From Paenibacillus pabuli (GTDB lineage Bacteria > Bacillota > Bacilli > Paenibacillales > Paenibacillaceae), in the NCBI RefSeq assembly GCF_023101145.1, contig NZ_CP073714.1, forward strand, positions 4,030,001-4,094,000: 64,000 nucleotides of DNA, written 5' to 3'. The stretch's first letter is position 1; every line of letters begins with the position of its first letter. Positions 9,225 through 17,651 of this stretch are shown here, in pieces. The notes below the pieces were generated by a model that worked only from the letters and a program-made list of their open reading frames with translations, searched no databases and was not told the DNA's origin. The translations under genes and the position numbers were made by a program.

Positions 9225-9265
9225 AACAGAAGAGGAGCCCTTCGAATGAGGGCTCCTCTTCTGTT
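9225..9265 (+). terminator. Intrinsic terminator after tetR
   Basis: A perfect 17-bp stem (AACAGAAGAGGAGCCCT and its complement) has a 7-nt loop. It probably works in both directions. Confidence 0.85.
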
Positions 9266-9266
9266 A

Positions 9267-9452
9267 TTACGCTTTAAAAAATCTATATTGCACTCTTGAA
9301 GATAAACCAAAACCTCCGCTCTTCGCTTTACCACTATTGGTGATACGGTTCACCGTATTATCTGTAACAGCAAGTTTAAGACCATCCTTTGCGGAATGGC
9401 CTTTCTTTCGTTGGAACACGCTTTGTTTTCCACCAAAGTCTTTAAATCTTCC
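9267..9452 (-). pseudogene. C-terminal gene remnant of unknown family
   Basis: The minus strand has an open frame of about 60 codons without a start, ending SGGFGLSSRVQYRFFKA and preceded by GHSAKDGLKLAVTDNTVN. Upstream, other frames read protein-like pieces (GYGYAVLRPVRK) before stops. It looks like the decayed 3' part of a gene. I cannot name the family. The rest of the gap to ilvD shows nothing else. Confidence 0.3.
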
Positions 9453-9541
9453 TTACTGGACGTAATACAGCATAACCATAGCCCTCCGGGAAATGCCGTT
9501 GGTAATCCTGCTTGTTCCTTCATTCTTCAATGTTTATTTGT

Positions 9542-11233
9542 TTATTCCATCAAATCTGTTACTGCACCTCTTGAAGCAGAGGAAACTAATTTGGCATATT
9601 TGCCGAGTACACCGGATTTTACTTTCAGTGGAGGTTGTACCCACGCTTGCGCTCGAGCGGCTAACTCTTCATCTGACACCTCAACCTTAATTTCCTGAAT
9701 GTCACTGTTAATGGTAATAATATCTCCATTTTGGAGCAAAGAGATCGGCCCGCCTACTTGTGCTTCAGGTGATACATGGCCGACTACAAATCCATGCGAA
9801 CCACCAGAGAATCTACCATCTGTTATGAGAGCAACTTTTCCTCCGAGACCCTTTCCTACAATGAGTGCTGTAACGGAAAGCATCTCAGGCATACCTGGTC
9901 CACCCTTCGGACCACAATAGCGTATGACCAATACGTCTCCTTCTTGAATTTCATCGTTCATGATCGCTTCTGTGGCTTCATCTTCGCTATCGTACACCTT
10001 TGTCGGGCCGGAAAACTGCTGTATCTTCATGCCTGACATTTTGGCAACAGCGCCTTCAGGAGCGAGGTTTCCTCGAAGCACAACCAGTGGTCCATCTGGC
10101 TTAAGCGGATTATCGAGTGGACGTATAATCTCTTGATTGTTTTGAAGTGGAGCAGCTTCTGCTAAATTTTCCGCCAACGTTTTACCAGTTACCGTGAGGC
10201 AATCTCCATGAAGTAATCCCTCAGCGAGCAATAGCTTCATTACCCCTGAAACACCGCCAATATCATTCAAATCCTGCATCACATATTGGCCACTTGGCTT
10301 AAGATCTGCCAGATGCGGAACACGCAAGCGAATGCGCTCAAAATCATCCAAGGTTAAATCGACTTCTACGGAGTGCGCAATAGCTAGCAGATGGAGAAAT
10401 GCGTTGGTTGATCCCCCTAGAGCCATAACAACGGTGATCGCATTCTCAAATGCTTTCTTCGTCATAATGTCTCTTGGGTAGATTTCCTGTTCAAGAAGTG
10501 AGATGACCTGTTTACCTGCTGCTTCGCATTCCAATGCTTTATCCGCTGAGATCGCTGATGTCGAAGAAGAACCAGGCAAACACATACCCATTGCTTCTGC
10601 AGCTGCGGCCATCGTATTAGCGGTATACATGCCCCCGCAAGCCCCTGGACCCGGGCAAACACTGCATTCGACCTTATGCAGCTGTTCATCTGTCATTTTT
10701 CCATCCTGATATTGACCAACAGCTTCAAAAGCTGAAACGATATCCACTTTTTTACCATCAAGATTACCAGGTTGAATGGTTCCTCCATAGACATAAACGG
10801 AAGGAATATTCATCCGTCCAATAGCCATCAAACATGCAGGCGTATTCTTGTCACAACCACCGATTGCAACAACGCCGTCAAAACGCTCCGCTCCAGTCAC
10901 AATTTCAATCGAATCAGCGATAGCTTCCCGACTTGGCAGCGAGAATAACATCCCGCCATGCCCCATCGAAATCCCATCTGAAACGGTAATTGTATTAAAA
11001 ATTAGTGGAGCACCGCCGTTATTACGTGCGCCCTGCTTAGCTTGCACCGCTAAATCATTGATGTGCATATTACACGGTGTTACTTCACTCCACGTACTCG
11101 CTATTCCGATCATAGGCTTTTTAAAATCGTCATCTTGAAAACCAACTGCACGCAGCATCGCTCTGTTCGGTACCCGGTTAGCACCTTCACTGATTACCTT
11201 GCTTCGAATACGAAGATCTTTTTTATTTCCCAT
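9542..11233 (-). CDS. ilvD: Dihydroxy-acid dehydratase
   Basis: This 563-residue protein of the IlvD/Edd family converts 2,3-dihydroxy-3-methylbutanoate (or the methylpentanoate) to the 2-oxo acid in valine and isoleucine synthesis. Cluster-ligand motifs are visible: VTPCN (Cys54), GGCDKN (about 127) and CPGPGACGG (about 193-201). GSTNAFLHL and DGRFSGGSHGF, typical of the family, follow. Length is normal. The start ATG has GAGGGGTAAAAGGAC upstream. It lies 18 bases after an FCD-type GntR gene rather than in an ilv-leu operon, so a sugar-acid dehydratase role is a minor alternative. Confidence 0.93.
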   Translation of the reverse strand: MGNKKDLRIRSKVISEGANRVPNRAMLRAVGFQDDDFKKPMIGIASTWSEVTPCNMHINDLAVQAKQGARNNGGAPLIFNTITVSDGISMGHGGMLFSLPSREAIADSIEIVTGAERFDGVVAIGGCDKNTPACLMAIGRMNIPSVYVYGGTIQPGNLDGKKVDIVSAFEAVGQYQDGKMTDEQLHKVECSVCPGPGACGGMYTANTMAAAAEAMGMCLPGSSSTSAISADKALECEAAGKQVISLLEQEIYPRDIMTKKAFENAITVVMALGGSTNAFLHLLAIAHSVEVDLTLDDFERIRLRVPHLADLKPSGQYVMQDLNDIGGVSGVMKLLLAEGLLHGDCLTVTGKTLAENLAEAAPLQNNQEIIRPLDNPLKPDGPLVVLRGNLAPEGAVAKMSGMKIQQFSGPTKVYDSEDEATEAIMNDEIQEGDVLVIRYCGPKGGPGMPEMLSVTALIVGKGLGGKVALITDGRFSGGSHGFVVGHVSPEAQVGGPISLLQNGDIITINSDIQEIKVEVSDEELAARAQAWVQPPLKVKSGVLGKYAKLVSSASRGAVTDLME

Positions 11234-11251
11234 GTCCTTTTACCCCTCACT

Positions 11252-11917
11252 TCAAAGTATTTCGTTCAGTTCCTGCATCGGTCGAATAAAATTTTGTTTC
11301 ATTAGCACGTGAGCATCGTCGCTATTCTTGCCTTCAAAAGCTCTAATGATCAAATCATGCTCTTCGACTGAAGCAAGTGTAGCTGTAATGGGTTGTTTTA
11401 AAAACACATATTTAAATCTCCTAATGTGAATCTGAAGAGATGTATTAAATGTGGCCACATAAGGATTATCTGAGAGCTCCACAATATAATTATGAAATAG
11501 CTCATCCACCTCCATGGCCTGATAAACTTGGCCATTCTTAATGGAACTTTCAAATTCCAAATTTATGGATCTTAGTTTCTCGATCTGTTCTGGAACAATC
11601 ATTTTGGCGGTAATTTCAGCAGCCAAGGCCTGAAGAGCAGCCATGGTTGAATACATCTTAAAAATATCGTTTTTCTCAATATTCGTTACTTTTGTTTCTT
11701 TTCCTGGATGCATGGAAACGAGACCTTGAACTTCGAGTAACTGAAGTGCCTCCCGTATTGGTGTCCGGCTGACTCCAAGCGATTCAGCCATTTCCGCATC
11801 AATAAGCTTTTCACCTGGTTGCAGTGTTCCATCAATAATCCATCGCTGAATCTGAGAAAACGCTCTTTCTTTTGCGGACATACGAACGGGTAAGGCAAAA
11901 TCTTTAGGAATTGGCAT
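11252..11917 (-). CDS. GntR family regulator, FadR/FCD subfamily
   Basis: This 221-residue regulator has a winged helix-turn-helix at about residues 12-75 (LIDAEMAESLGVSRTPIREALQLL) and an all-helical FCD ligand domain with the metal-binding-like pattern DELFHNYIVELSDN and EEHDLIIRAFE. I place the start at ATG 11917, seven bases after AAGGAT; the open frame extends upstream to 11980 without a site. It is directly upstream of and cotranscribed with ilvD. A near-perfect palindrome at 11947-11964 is a good autoregulatory operator. Confidence 0.9.
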   Translation of the reverse strand: MPIPKDFALPVRMSAKERAFSQIQRWIIDGTLQPGEKLIDAEMAESLGVSRTPIREALQLLEVQGLVSMHPGKETKVTNIEKNDIFKMYSTMAALQALAAEITAKMIVPEQIEKLRSINLEFESSIKNGQVYQAMEVDELFHNYIVELSDNPYVATFNTSLQIHIRRFKYVFLKQPITATLASVEEHDLIIRAFEGKNSDDAHVLMKQNFIRPMQELNEIL

Positions 11918-11946
11918 TGTTTTCATCCTTATCACAATTATTCTTA

Positions 11947-11964
11947 TATGCAATATATCGCATA
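11947..11964. promoter_or_regulatory. Candidate GntR operator
   Basis: TATGCAATATATCGCATA is a palindrome in 16 of 18 positions, about 30 bases upstream of the GntR start, in the position of the gntR-ilvD promoter. Confidence 0.55.
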
Positions 11965-12143
11965 CACGATCGAGATGCAATTAGTATTTCATTTCTTTAA
12001 TCGCTCAATAAGGTTTATCCAGATAATTACCTGTTTTAATGAGAGTTTGAGACAAAAAAACTTTAATTTATTAGAATTTAATTGATGAATGTTACATTAT
12101 TTGGTACATATAAAGACTTATGTACTTTTACTTACGTACACAT

Positions 12144-12172
12144 CTAATCGGCAATCGGACGATGTTCTTGCC
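12144..12172. repeat. Dispersed repeat family 1, copy B (partial)
   Basis: CTAATCGGCAATCGGAC and GATGTTCTTGCC match the left and centre of the family consensus; the TCCCTCGACA end is lost. Confidence 0.6.
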
Positions 12173-12189
12173 ATTCTGGTAATCGGTAA

Positions 12190-12225
12190 AAACCAAATCG
12201 CAGCAGTTTTGCGGCGATTTGGTTT
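12190..12225. terminator. Bidirectional terminator
   Basis: AAACCAAATCGC pairs perfectly with GCGATTTGGTTT (12 bp, 12-nt loop). A T-rich run follows on both strands. It lies after the esterase gene (minus strand). Confidence 0.75.
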
Positions 12226-12279
12226 AATTTATAACGTGACCTCTAGCTATTCACTGCGGATCAGCTTCCCTGTGAGGTT

Positions 12280-13230
12280 TTAAAGATCCCTGTTGGGATG
12301 AAGTGCTCGTGCCATCGCATCCATATAACCCTGAACAGCGCGCTGACTGACTTCTGTTTCTGGAGCAAGAATTTCGAAAAGGTGGAAACAACCTGGATAG
12401 AGGTTGAATTCTACATCTACACCTGCTTGTGCTAGTCGTGCGACATATTCTATCGTCTCGTCCCGGAATAGATCGAGCTGACCTACACAAGTATAGGCTG
12501 GCGGCAATCCGGCCAAGTTTTCTGCTCTCGAAGGTACTGCGTAAGAAGAATTTCCACTGACATCACTCTCCTTGCCAAGGTACATATTCCAAGCCGTCAC
12601 GTTGTCCGTTCGGTTCCAGATTGAACCCTCTTCTGTAATCTCATGACTAGATGGTGTGATGTTACGATTATCTAACATCGGGTACAATGGCATTTGGAAA
12701 ATAATTGACGGACCTCCTTTATCACGAGCCATTAGCGCGAGTGCTGCTGTCAACCCTCCACCACCGCTAGCACCGGCAATGGCAACCCGATTCACATCAA
12801 TGCCAAGCACTGCTGCCTCCTCCGTCATCCATACCAATCCAGCATAACAATCTTCAATCGCTGCAGGATACGGATGCTCAGGAGCGAGCCTATAATCAAC
12901 TGATACAACAATACATTCTGCTGTCTGAACAAAACGTTCGCACAATTTGTCATCCATATCTGGATGTCCTAACACGTATCCGCCCCCGTGAATCCATAAC
13001 ATGGCTGGTAGTAAATCATTTGTTCGGTCGGCCGGCTCATATATTTTGACCAGCATCTCGCCTCCTTCCCTCGGAACTTTTCGAATGGTTGTGGTAACAT
13101 GCTCTGAGCTTTTCACAGAGGTAGCCGATACTAAGCTTCTGCTCCACTCTAAATTTTTCTCTAATTCAAACCCTGGAAATTGTGAATATACCTCTCTTAA
13201 TTCTGGTAATATACGTGTCTCAATACTCAT
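12280..13230 (-). CDS. Alpha/beta hydrolase, hormone-sensitive-lipase family esterase
   Basis: This 316-residue cytoplasmic esterase has the oxyanion-hole motif HGGG at residues 81-84, the nucleophile elbow GASGGG with Ser155, Asp253 in QLDLFRDE and His283 in GCFHLFE. YRLAPEHPYPAA is typical of the HSL/GDXG family acting on short-chain esters. The start at 13230 is seven bases after GGAGGAAT; the ATG six bases upstream is too close to the site. It is the last gene of a run with a luciferase-like oxidoreductase and a 6PGDH-like dehydrogenase, so the substrate may be an ester produced in that pathway. Confidence 0.9.
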   Translation of the reverse strand: MSIETRILPELREVYSQFPGFELEKNLEWSRSLVSATSVKSSEHVTTTIRKVPREGGEMLVKIYEPADRTNDLLPAMLWIHGGGYVLGHPDMDDKLCERFVQTAECIVVSVDYRLAPEHPYPAAIEDCYAGLVWMTEEAAVLGIDVNRVAIAGASGGGGLTAALALMARDKGGPSIIFQMPLYPMLDNRNITPSSHEITEEGSIWNRTDNVTAWNMYLGKESDVSGNSSYAVPSRAENLAGLPPAYTCVGQLDLFRDETIEYVARLAQAGVDVEFNLYPGCFHLFEILAPETEVSQRAVQGYMDAMARALHPNRDL

Positions 13231-13294
13231 GATCATTCCTCCAAATATAATAATGAATTCGAACGTCTACGTTTTTTTAGTTTATAGTCAATTC

Positions 13295-14347
13295 TTATCT
13301 CATTTCAGCTTCCCACTTGGAAATTTCCTCTCGTACTCGCGGTGCAACCTCTGTACCGAGCAATTCTATAGCCCGCATTACCAACTCATGTGGCATCGTG
13401 CTTAATGGAACATACATCATGAAACGTGTAATTCCTACATGCTTGCGCAGATGGATGATTTTTTGAGCTACTGTTTCCGGATCACCTACATACAACGCAC
13501 CATCAGAGCGGCGGGCTGCATCATAGCTGGAACGATCATAATATGCCCACCCTCGCTCTTTGCCGAGTTTATTCATGCCGTACTGAGTGGACGGGAAAAA
13601 GAGTTCTGCGGCCTTTTCCGTATCTTCAGCAACAAATCCGATAGAATGTGAACCTACCCGAAGCTGCGATACATCATGACCCGCATGAGCTGCCGCCTTT
13701 TTATACAGTTCTACAAGCGGCGCAAATTTCGTTGGATTTCCACCGATAATTGCAAGAACTAGGGGCAGACCTAGAATTCCAGCACGTATGGCAGACTCCT
13801 GAGTGCCTCCGCTTCCGATCCAGACAGGTAAGGAATTCTGAACCGGACGCGGATACACCCCCAGATTATGTATCGCTGGTCGATGGCCTCCACGCCATGT
13901 TACTTTCTCGGAATCCCGTAACTTTAGAAGCAGTTCAATGTTTTCGTTAAATAAATCCTCGTAGTCATTCAGGTTATAACCAAACAGCGGAAAGGATTCA
14001 ATGAAAGAACCTCGGCCCGCTATAATCTCGGCCCGTCCATTGGAGAGACCGTCAAGCGTGGCAAAATCCTGAAACACACGGACAGGATCTGCTGAAGAAA
14101 GCACCGTCACAGCACTTGTCAATCGAATTCGTTTTGTGAGAGGCGCCGCAGCGGACAACACCATTGCTGGTGAAGATGCTGCATAATCATCACGATGATG
14201 CTCACCTATGCCAAACACATCAAGTCCTACCTTATCTGCGAGGACGATTTCTTCGACGACTTCTCGCAATCGCTGAGCGTGACTCATGACAACTCCGGTC
14301 TCCGTATCAGGCTTTGTTTCTACGAATGAAGTAACACCTATTTCCAT
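13295..14347 (-). CDS. LLM class flavin-dependent oxidoreductase
   Basis: This 350-residue TIM-barrel protein of the bacterial-luciferase family uses reduced FMN. Recognisable parts are the N-terminal EIGVTSFVE, GIGEHHRDDYAASSP, AVTVLSSADPVRVFQDFATLD and LPVWIGSGG, followed by LVLAIIGG. The start ATG at 14347 follows AAGGAGAGATTAATT. It sits 28 bases after a 6PGDH-like dehydrogenase and before an esterase on the same strand. The operon is probably controlled by the TetR at 15405. The substrate is unknown. Confidence 0.9.
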   Translation of the reverse strand: MEIGVTSFVETKPDTETGVVMSHAQRLREVVEEIVLADKVGLDVFGIGEHHRDDYAASSPAMVLSAAAPLTKRIRLTSAVTVLSSADPVRVFQDFATLDGLSNGRAEIIAGRGSFIESFPLFGYNLNDYEDLFNENIELLLKLRDSEKVTWRGGHRPAIHNLGVYPRPVQNSLPVWIGSGGTQESAIRAGILGLPLVLAIIGGNPTKFAPLVELYKKAAAHAGHDVSQLRVGSHSIGFVAEDTEKAAELFFPSTQYGMNKLGKERGWAYYDRSSYDAARRSDGALYVGDPETVAQKIIHLRKHVGITRFMMYVPLSTMPHELVMRAIELLGTEVAPRVREEISKWEAEMR

Positions 14348-14375
14348 AATTAATCTCTCCTTATATTTTCTTTCC

Positions 14376-15245
14376 TTAAGAGGAATGCTCAACACAACGG
14401 ATTAAAGCCGTCCAATCCAACTCACCATAACCATGGGTAATTCCTTCAGAGAGGTGTTGATGAATAAGCTGACCTAAAGGTAGTGGAGCTTGAACTGACT
14501 TGGCTGCTTCGATAGCTAATGCAACATCCTTTAACCCGAGCTTCATTTTAAAACCGGCTGGTTCAAAGCGCTGTTCAGTCATGATCGCTCCATAGTTCTG
14601 ATATACCGGAGATTGAAAAAGAGCATTCACAACATCCATATATCGGGACGGCTTAATGCCGTGCTTTTCAACCATGAGCTGCGCTTCCGACAAAGCTTCC
14701 AGCATGGAAGCAATTAGAAAGTTAACGCCTATTTTGACTATGTTACCTTCTTCGCCATGATCCCCAATTTCAAATATCTCTTGACTTAGTGCTGTTAACA
14801 TGGGAAGTACTCGTTGTCTTGCATGTTCCGGACCAGCTAAAATAATGCGCAATGCAGCTGCTTTAGCGGCATCCGGGCGTCCCATTACGGTGGCAGACAC
14901 AAAGTGTTGGTGTCTCTCCGCATGCAATGCGGATAATTTTCGAGCCAGATCTACGCTGATCATACTGGCAGATACGTGAATTCCATTTTCAGATAATCCG
15001 TTCAGAACACCATTTGCTCCCTCAACAATCTCTCTCAATGCAGCATCATCAGATAACATGGTAATTACAAGATTACTTTCTTTCGCTGCCTCTAGTGGTG
15101 TTTTGGCATACCGTGCTCCTTGTTTTAGTAAGGGTTCAACTTTTTCAGCGGTCCGATTAAAGATGACTAATTCATGCCCTGCCTTCAACAGGTTTTGTGC
15201 CATTGGAAGTCCCATATTTCCAAGTCCAATAAACGATACCTTCAT
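14376..15245 (-). CDS. NAD(P)-dependent dehydrogenase, 6PGDH/hydroxyisobutyrate dehydrogenase superfamily
   Basis: This 289-residue protein has the N-terminal Rossmann motif GLGNMG at residues 7-12 and NRT at 30-32. The C-terminal all-helical domain contains the family lysine in GNIVKIGVNF (Lys171). The variant SATVMGRPDAAKA around 117-129 resembles imine-reductase-like members more than true hydroxyisobutyrate dehydrogenases. The start is ATG 15245, nine bases after AAGGAG; the frame is open further upstream. It is the first gene of the dehydrogenase/luciferase-like/esterase operon. Confidence 0.88.
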   Translation of the reverse strand: MKVSFIGLGNMGLPMAQNLLKAGHELVIFNRTAEKVEPLLKQGARYAKTPLEAAKESNLVITMLSDDAALREIVEGANGVLNGLSENGIHVSASMISVDLARKLSALHAERHQHFVSATVMGRPDAAKAAALRIILAGPEHARQRVLPMLTALSQEIFEIGDHGEEGNIVKIGVNFLIASMLEALSEAQLMVEKHGIKPSRYMDVVNALFQSPVYQNYGAIMTEQRFEPAGFKMKLGLKDVALAIEAAKSVQAPLPLGQLIHQHLSEGITHGYGELDWTALIRCVEHSS

Positions 15246-15285
15246 TGGTTGCATCTCCTTATTCATAATGGATTCTTTCAATAAC

Positions 15286-15387
15286 GGAATGAATGTTCCA
15301 GAATGGTCAAAAAAATTATGGTCATACAGACAATTTTCAAACAGCACCTTCAAAATATGAGACAAACAATAACGGAACAATCATTCC
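15286..15387. promoter_or_regulatory. Pair of GGAA-N6-TTCC sites upstream of the dehydrogenase operon
   Basis: GGAATGAATGTTCC lies at 15286-15299, and the complement of 15374-15387 reads GGAATGATTGTTCC, one base different. On the minus strand both are followed by GTTATTG. They flank the promoter region between the TetR gene and the operon it probably controls, with centres 88 bases apart. Confidence 0.5.
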
Positions 15388-15404
15388 AATATTGCCAAAA
15401 AAAA

Positions 15405-15989
15405 TTATATACCTGCAATCACAAAGCTAATCATCTCTTTTGCACGTTCTGGATTTTGACCTGTTTTGGCCATAATATTTATACTTTGATGTAAATTCAG
15501 CAATAAATAAGACAATGTTTTGATATCTGTTGTTTTATCTATCTCTCCCGATTGTTGGCCCTTCTCCAAAAGCTCACAAAATGCTTGTTCCAAATCCGAA
15601 AAACTAGTCTGGATCAAGACATTTATCTGTTCATCTGGCGATTCCAATGTTGTAGCTGTATTCGTTACAAAACATCCGCCCGGTAGGCTGGTATCGTATG
15701 CTGAAGCAATATGATACTCAAAAAATTGAAGAATTCCATCTCTAACGTTTGATGCTTGTTCAAGAATGGTCTGCTTATTGAAACTTCCTTTTTTATAATG
15801 CTCCAGGGCATCTCTGTACAAGGTTTGCTTGTCGGAAAACGTATCATAAAGGCTGGATCGGCTAATGCCCATCACTTCTAGTAAATCCGGTATGCTAGCA
15901 GCCTCGTATCCTTTTTTCCAAAACAACAGCATTGCTTGGTGTAACGCTTGATTTTTGTCAAATTCTTTAGTCCTGGCGATAAGTAACAC
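15405..15989 (-). CDS. TetR family regulator
   Basis: This protein of about 190 residues has a TetR helix-turn-helix (ASIPDLLEVMGISRSSLYDTF) and a C-terminal domain resembling the TetR_C_16/YxaF-like group (GGCFVTNTATTLESPD). The GTG at 15989 overlaps the GGGAGG site. The conserved family N-terminus (ARTKEFDKNQAL) would instead follow an ATC codon at 15980, eight bases after that site, where relatives have ATG. The initiation codon is therefore uncertain. It lies upstream of the dehydrogenase/luciferase-like/esterase operon. A palindrome at 16015 suggests autoregulation. Confidence 0.88.
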   Translation of the reverse strand: MLLIARTKEFDKNQALHQAMLLFWKKGYEAASIPDLLEVMGISRSSLYDTFSDKQTLYRDALEHYKKGSFNKQTILEQASNVRDGILQFFEYHIASAYDTSLPGGCFVTNTATTLESPDEQINVLIQTSFSDLEQAFCELLEKGQQSGEIDKTTDIKTLSYLLLNLHQSINIMAKTGQNPERAKEMISFVIAGI

Positions 15990-16014
15990 CTCCCGTTTCA
16001 GAAATATAACATAT

Positions 16015-16032
16015 CTGAACTGATCAGTCCAG
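16015..16032. promoter_or_regulatory. Palindrome upstream of tetR
   Basis: CTGAACTGATCAGTCCAG is symmetrical except at one pair and lies about 25 bases upstream of the TetR start, as expected for an autoregulatory operator. Confidence 0.5.
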
Positions 16033-16111
16033 AAAAAAGTGAGCAGATCTTACGTGCACACTCTTGGACATATGGAAGACATTTATTAATTCGGTAATTT
16101 TAAATAACAAT

Positions 16112-16370
16112 ATAACGGCTTCCGTTTTTTTGAAATGGGCCAGTTTTTCTTCAAGCTCAATATGAAGATCCATCGTACCATTAATTGTTCTCACAGCCCC
16201 TGCGCCTACCCCGTATGTCTGCGACGCCTTAACTGAAGCATCAATCAGGCGGTGATCTGTTGCCAGTCCCAAATAGTTATTGGAAAACAGATTGATTAGG
16301 GACTTTCCGTCGATACGAATAACAGGACCATTTGCACCCTGCAGCGTATCAATGACGTTATATAGACCTT
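16112..16370 (-). pseudogene. 259-bp partial duplicate of kbl
   Basis: The sequence matches bases 52445-52703 of the intact kbl gene in this window without gaps and with only scattered substitutions. It keeps the residues around YLGLATD and SQTYG-GAGAVRTINGTMD. Both ends are abrupt. The frame runs into unrelated sequence at the 3' side (16112 downwards), so no functional enzyme can result. It sits just upstream of the promoter at 16432. Confidence 0.92.
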
Positions 16371-16431
16371 ATCAGCTAAAGCTTTCTTATATGTTAAGAG
16401 ATTAGCTAAGTACCTAGAATATTATATTAAT

Positions 16432-16460
16432 TTGCATTTTAAAACCGATCGGTTTATAAT
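16432..16460 (+). promoter_or_regulatory. Promoter with AAACCGATCGGTTT operator, copy 1
   Basis: The -35 box TTGCAT (16432-16437) and the -10 box TATAAT (16455-16460) are separated by 17 bases. The perfect 14-bp palindrome AAACCGATCGGTTT (16442-16455) fills the spacer. The same arrangement precedes the DUF1348-TetR operon at 17652, so the TetR encoded at 18172 is the likely repressor of both. Confidence 0.85.
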
Positions 16461-16491
16461 AATACAAACGGTATAGAAAGTGAGGCGATTC

Positions 16492-16539
16492 ATGAACAAA
16501 CCCCCATTCATGTTTCTGAGCCAAATAGCTTCTGTATAA
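16492..16539 (+). CDS. Fifteen-residue leader frame, remnant of a DUF1348 start
   Basis: AAAGTGAGG is followed by ATG and 15 codons (MNKPPFMFLSQIASV). The ribosome binding site and the CCCCCATTCA stretch match the start of the DUF1348 gene at 17714. It is probably the leftover 5' end of a duplicated copy, in front of the hydrolase. It could still be translated. Confidence 0.4.
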   Translation: MNKPPFMFLSQIASV

Positions 16540-16572
16540 ACAAAAATATAACAACTGATGGAGGTATTTTCC

Positions 16573-17409
16573 ATGGCTAAAGTAAACGTAGGCGCTGAGA
16601 ATGACCAACCAATTGAACTGTATTATGAAGATCATGGTGCGGGAAAACCAATTATTTTGATTCATGGCTGGCCTTTGAGTGGACGATCCTGGGAAAAGCA
16701 AGTTCCTGCCCTAATTGAAGCGGGCTACCGTGTTATCACATATGACCGTCGTGGATTCGGTCAGTCTTCTCAACCTTGGGATGGTTATGACTATGATTCC
16801 TTTGCTTCGGATTTGCATAAATTGATTTTGCACCTTGATCTGCATGATGCCACATTAGTCGGATTCTCTATGGGTGGCGGCGAAGTTGCACGTTATGTCG
16901 GAACCTACGGAACAGAGCGCATATCTAGAGCCGTATTTGCGGGAGCGGTCCCTCCCTATCTCTATATAACCGAAGACAATCCTCAAGGAGGATTGGATGA
17001 TGCAACGATTGCAGAATTCCAAAACGGGGTAAAAGCGGATCGGCTAGCATTCCTGGATGGTTTTACAAGCAACTTTTTCGCTGCTGGAGACCGTACAGAC
17101 CTTGTGAGCGAACCATTCCGTATCTATAACCGTGATATTGCAGCTCTGGCTTCACCTAAAGGCACATTGGATTGTATTGCTGCCTTTGCCCTTACGGATT
17201 TCCGTCAGGATTTGGAGAAATTTAACATTCCAACACTGGTTATCCATGGCGATTCAGATGCCATCGTGCCTTTGGAGGTGAGTGGACAACGTACTCATGA
17301 ATCCATCCCTGGCAGCCGTCTGGTCGTTGTTGAAGGTGGACCACACGGATTTAATGCGACCCATTCTGATCAATTTAATGCAGCATTGATCGAATTTTTG
17401 CAGGGATAA
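16573..17409 (+). CDS. Alpha/beta hydrolase, non-haem chloroperoxidase-like
   Basis: This 278-residue protein has HGWPLSG at residues 31-37, YDRRGFGQSS, the nucleophile elbow GFSMGGG with Ser99, the acid in GDSDAIVP near 231 and His in GPHGFN near 260. This is the pattern of cofactor-free haloperoxidase/esterase relatives. The start ATG 16573 follows ATGGAGG; the ATG at 16558 is part of that site. The promoter at 16432 carries the same operator as the DUF1348-TetR operon, so it should be induced together with it. No signal peptide is seen. Confidence 0.9.
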   Translation: MAKVNVGAENDQPIELYYEDHGAGKPIILIHGWPLSGRSWEKQVPALIEAGYRVITYDRRGFGQSSQPWDGYDYDSFASDLHKLILHLDLHDATLVGFSMGGGEVARYVGTYGTERISRAVFAGAVPPYLYITEDNPQGGLDDATIAEFQNGVKADRLAFLDGFTSNFFAAGDRTDLVSEPFRIYNRDIAALASPKGTLDCIAAFALTDFRQDLEKFNIPTLVIHGDSDAIVPLEVSGQRTHESIPGSRLVVVEGGPHGFNATHSDQFNAALIEFLQG

Positions 17410-17445
17410 ATTTAATTCCACTGATGATTTTAGCAAAAAAAATGA

Positions 17446-17492
17446 GAGAAAAAGCAGAACGCCTCCTATAGAGGAGCACGTCCTGCTTTCTC
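17446..17492 (+). terminator. Terminator after the hydrolase
   Basis: GAGAAA and AGCAG pair with CCTGCTTTCTC around an inner CCTC/GAGG helix, leaving small bulges. Confidence 0.6.
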
Positions 17493-17651
17493 ATTATTTC
17501 TTAAGATATGCATATGAAGAATGAACACCCTCTTGATCATTGGTAATACACAAAAAGAGCCACTATGCTTAGGATTCATAAGATTGATGGCTGCTTGGTA
17601 CATTATGAATCTGAACCGATTCGAAATTGGTATTGAATTTGGGATGTAAAC

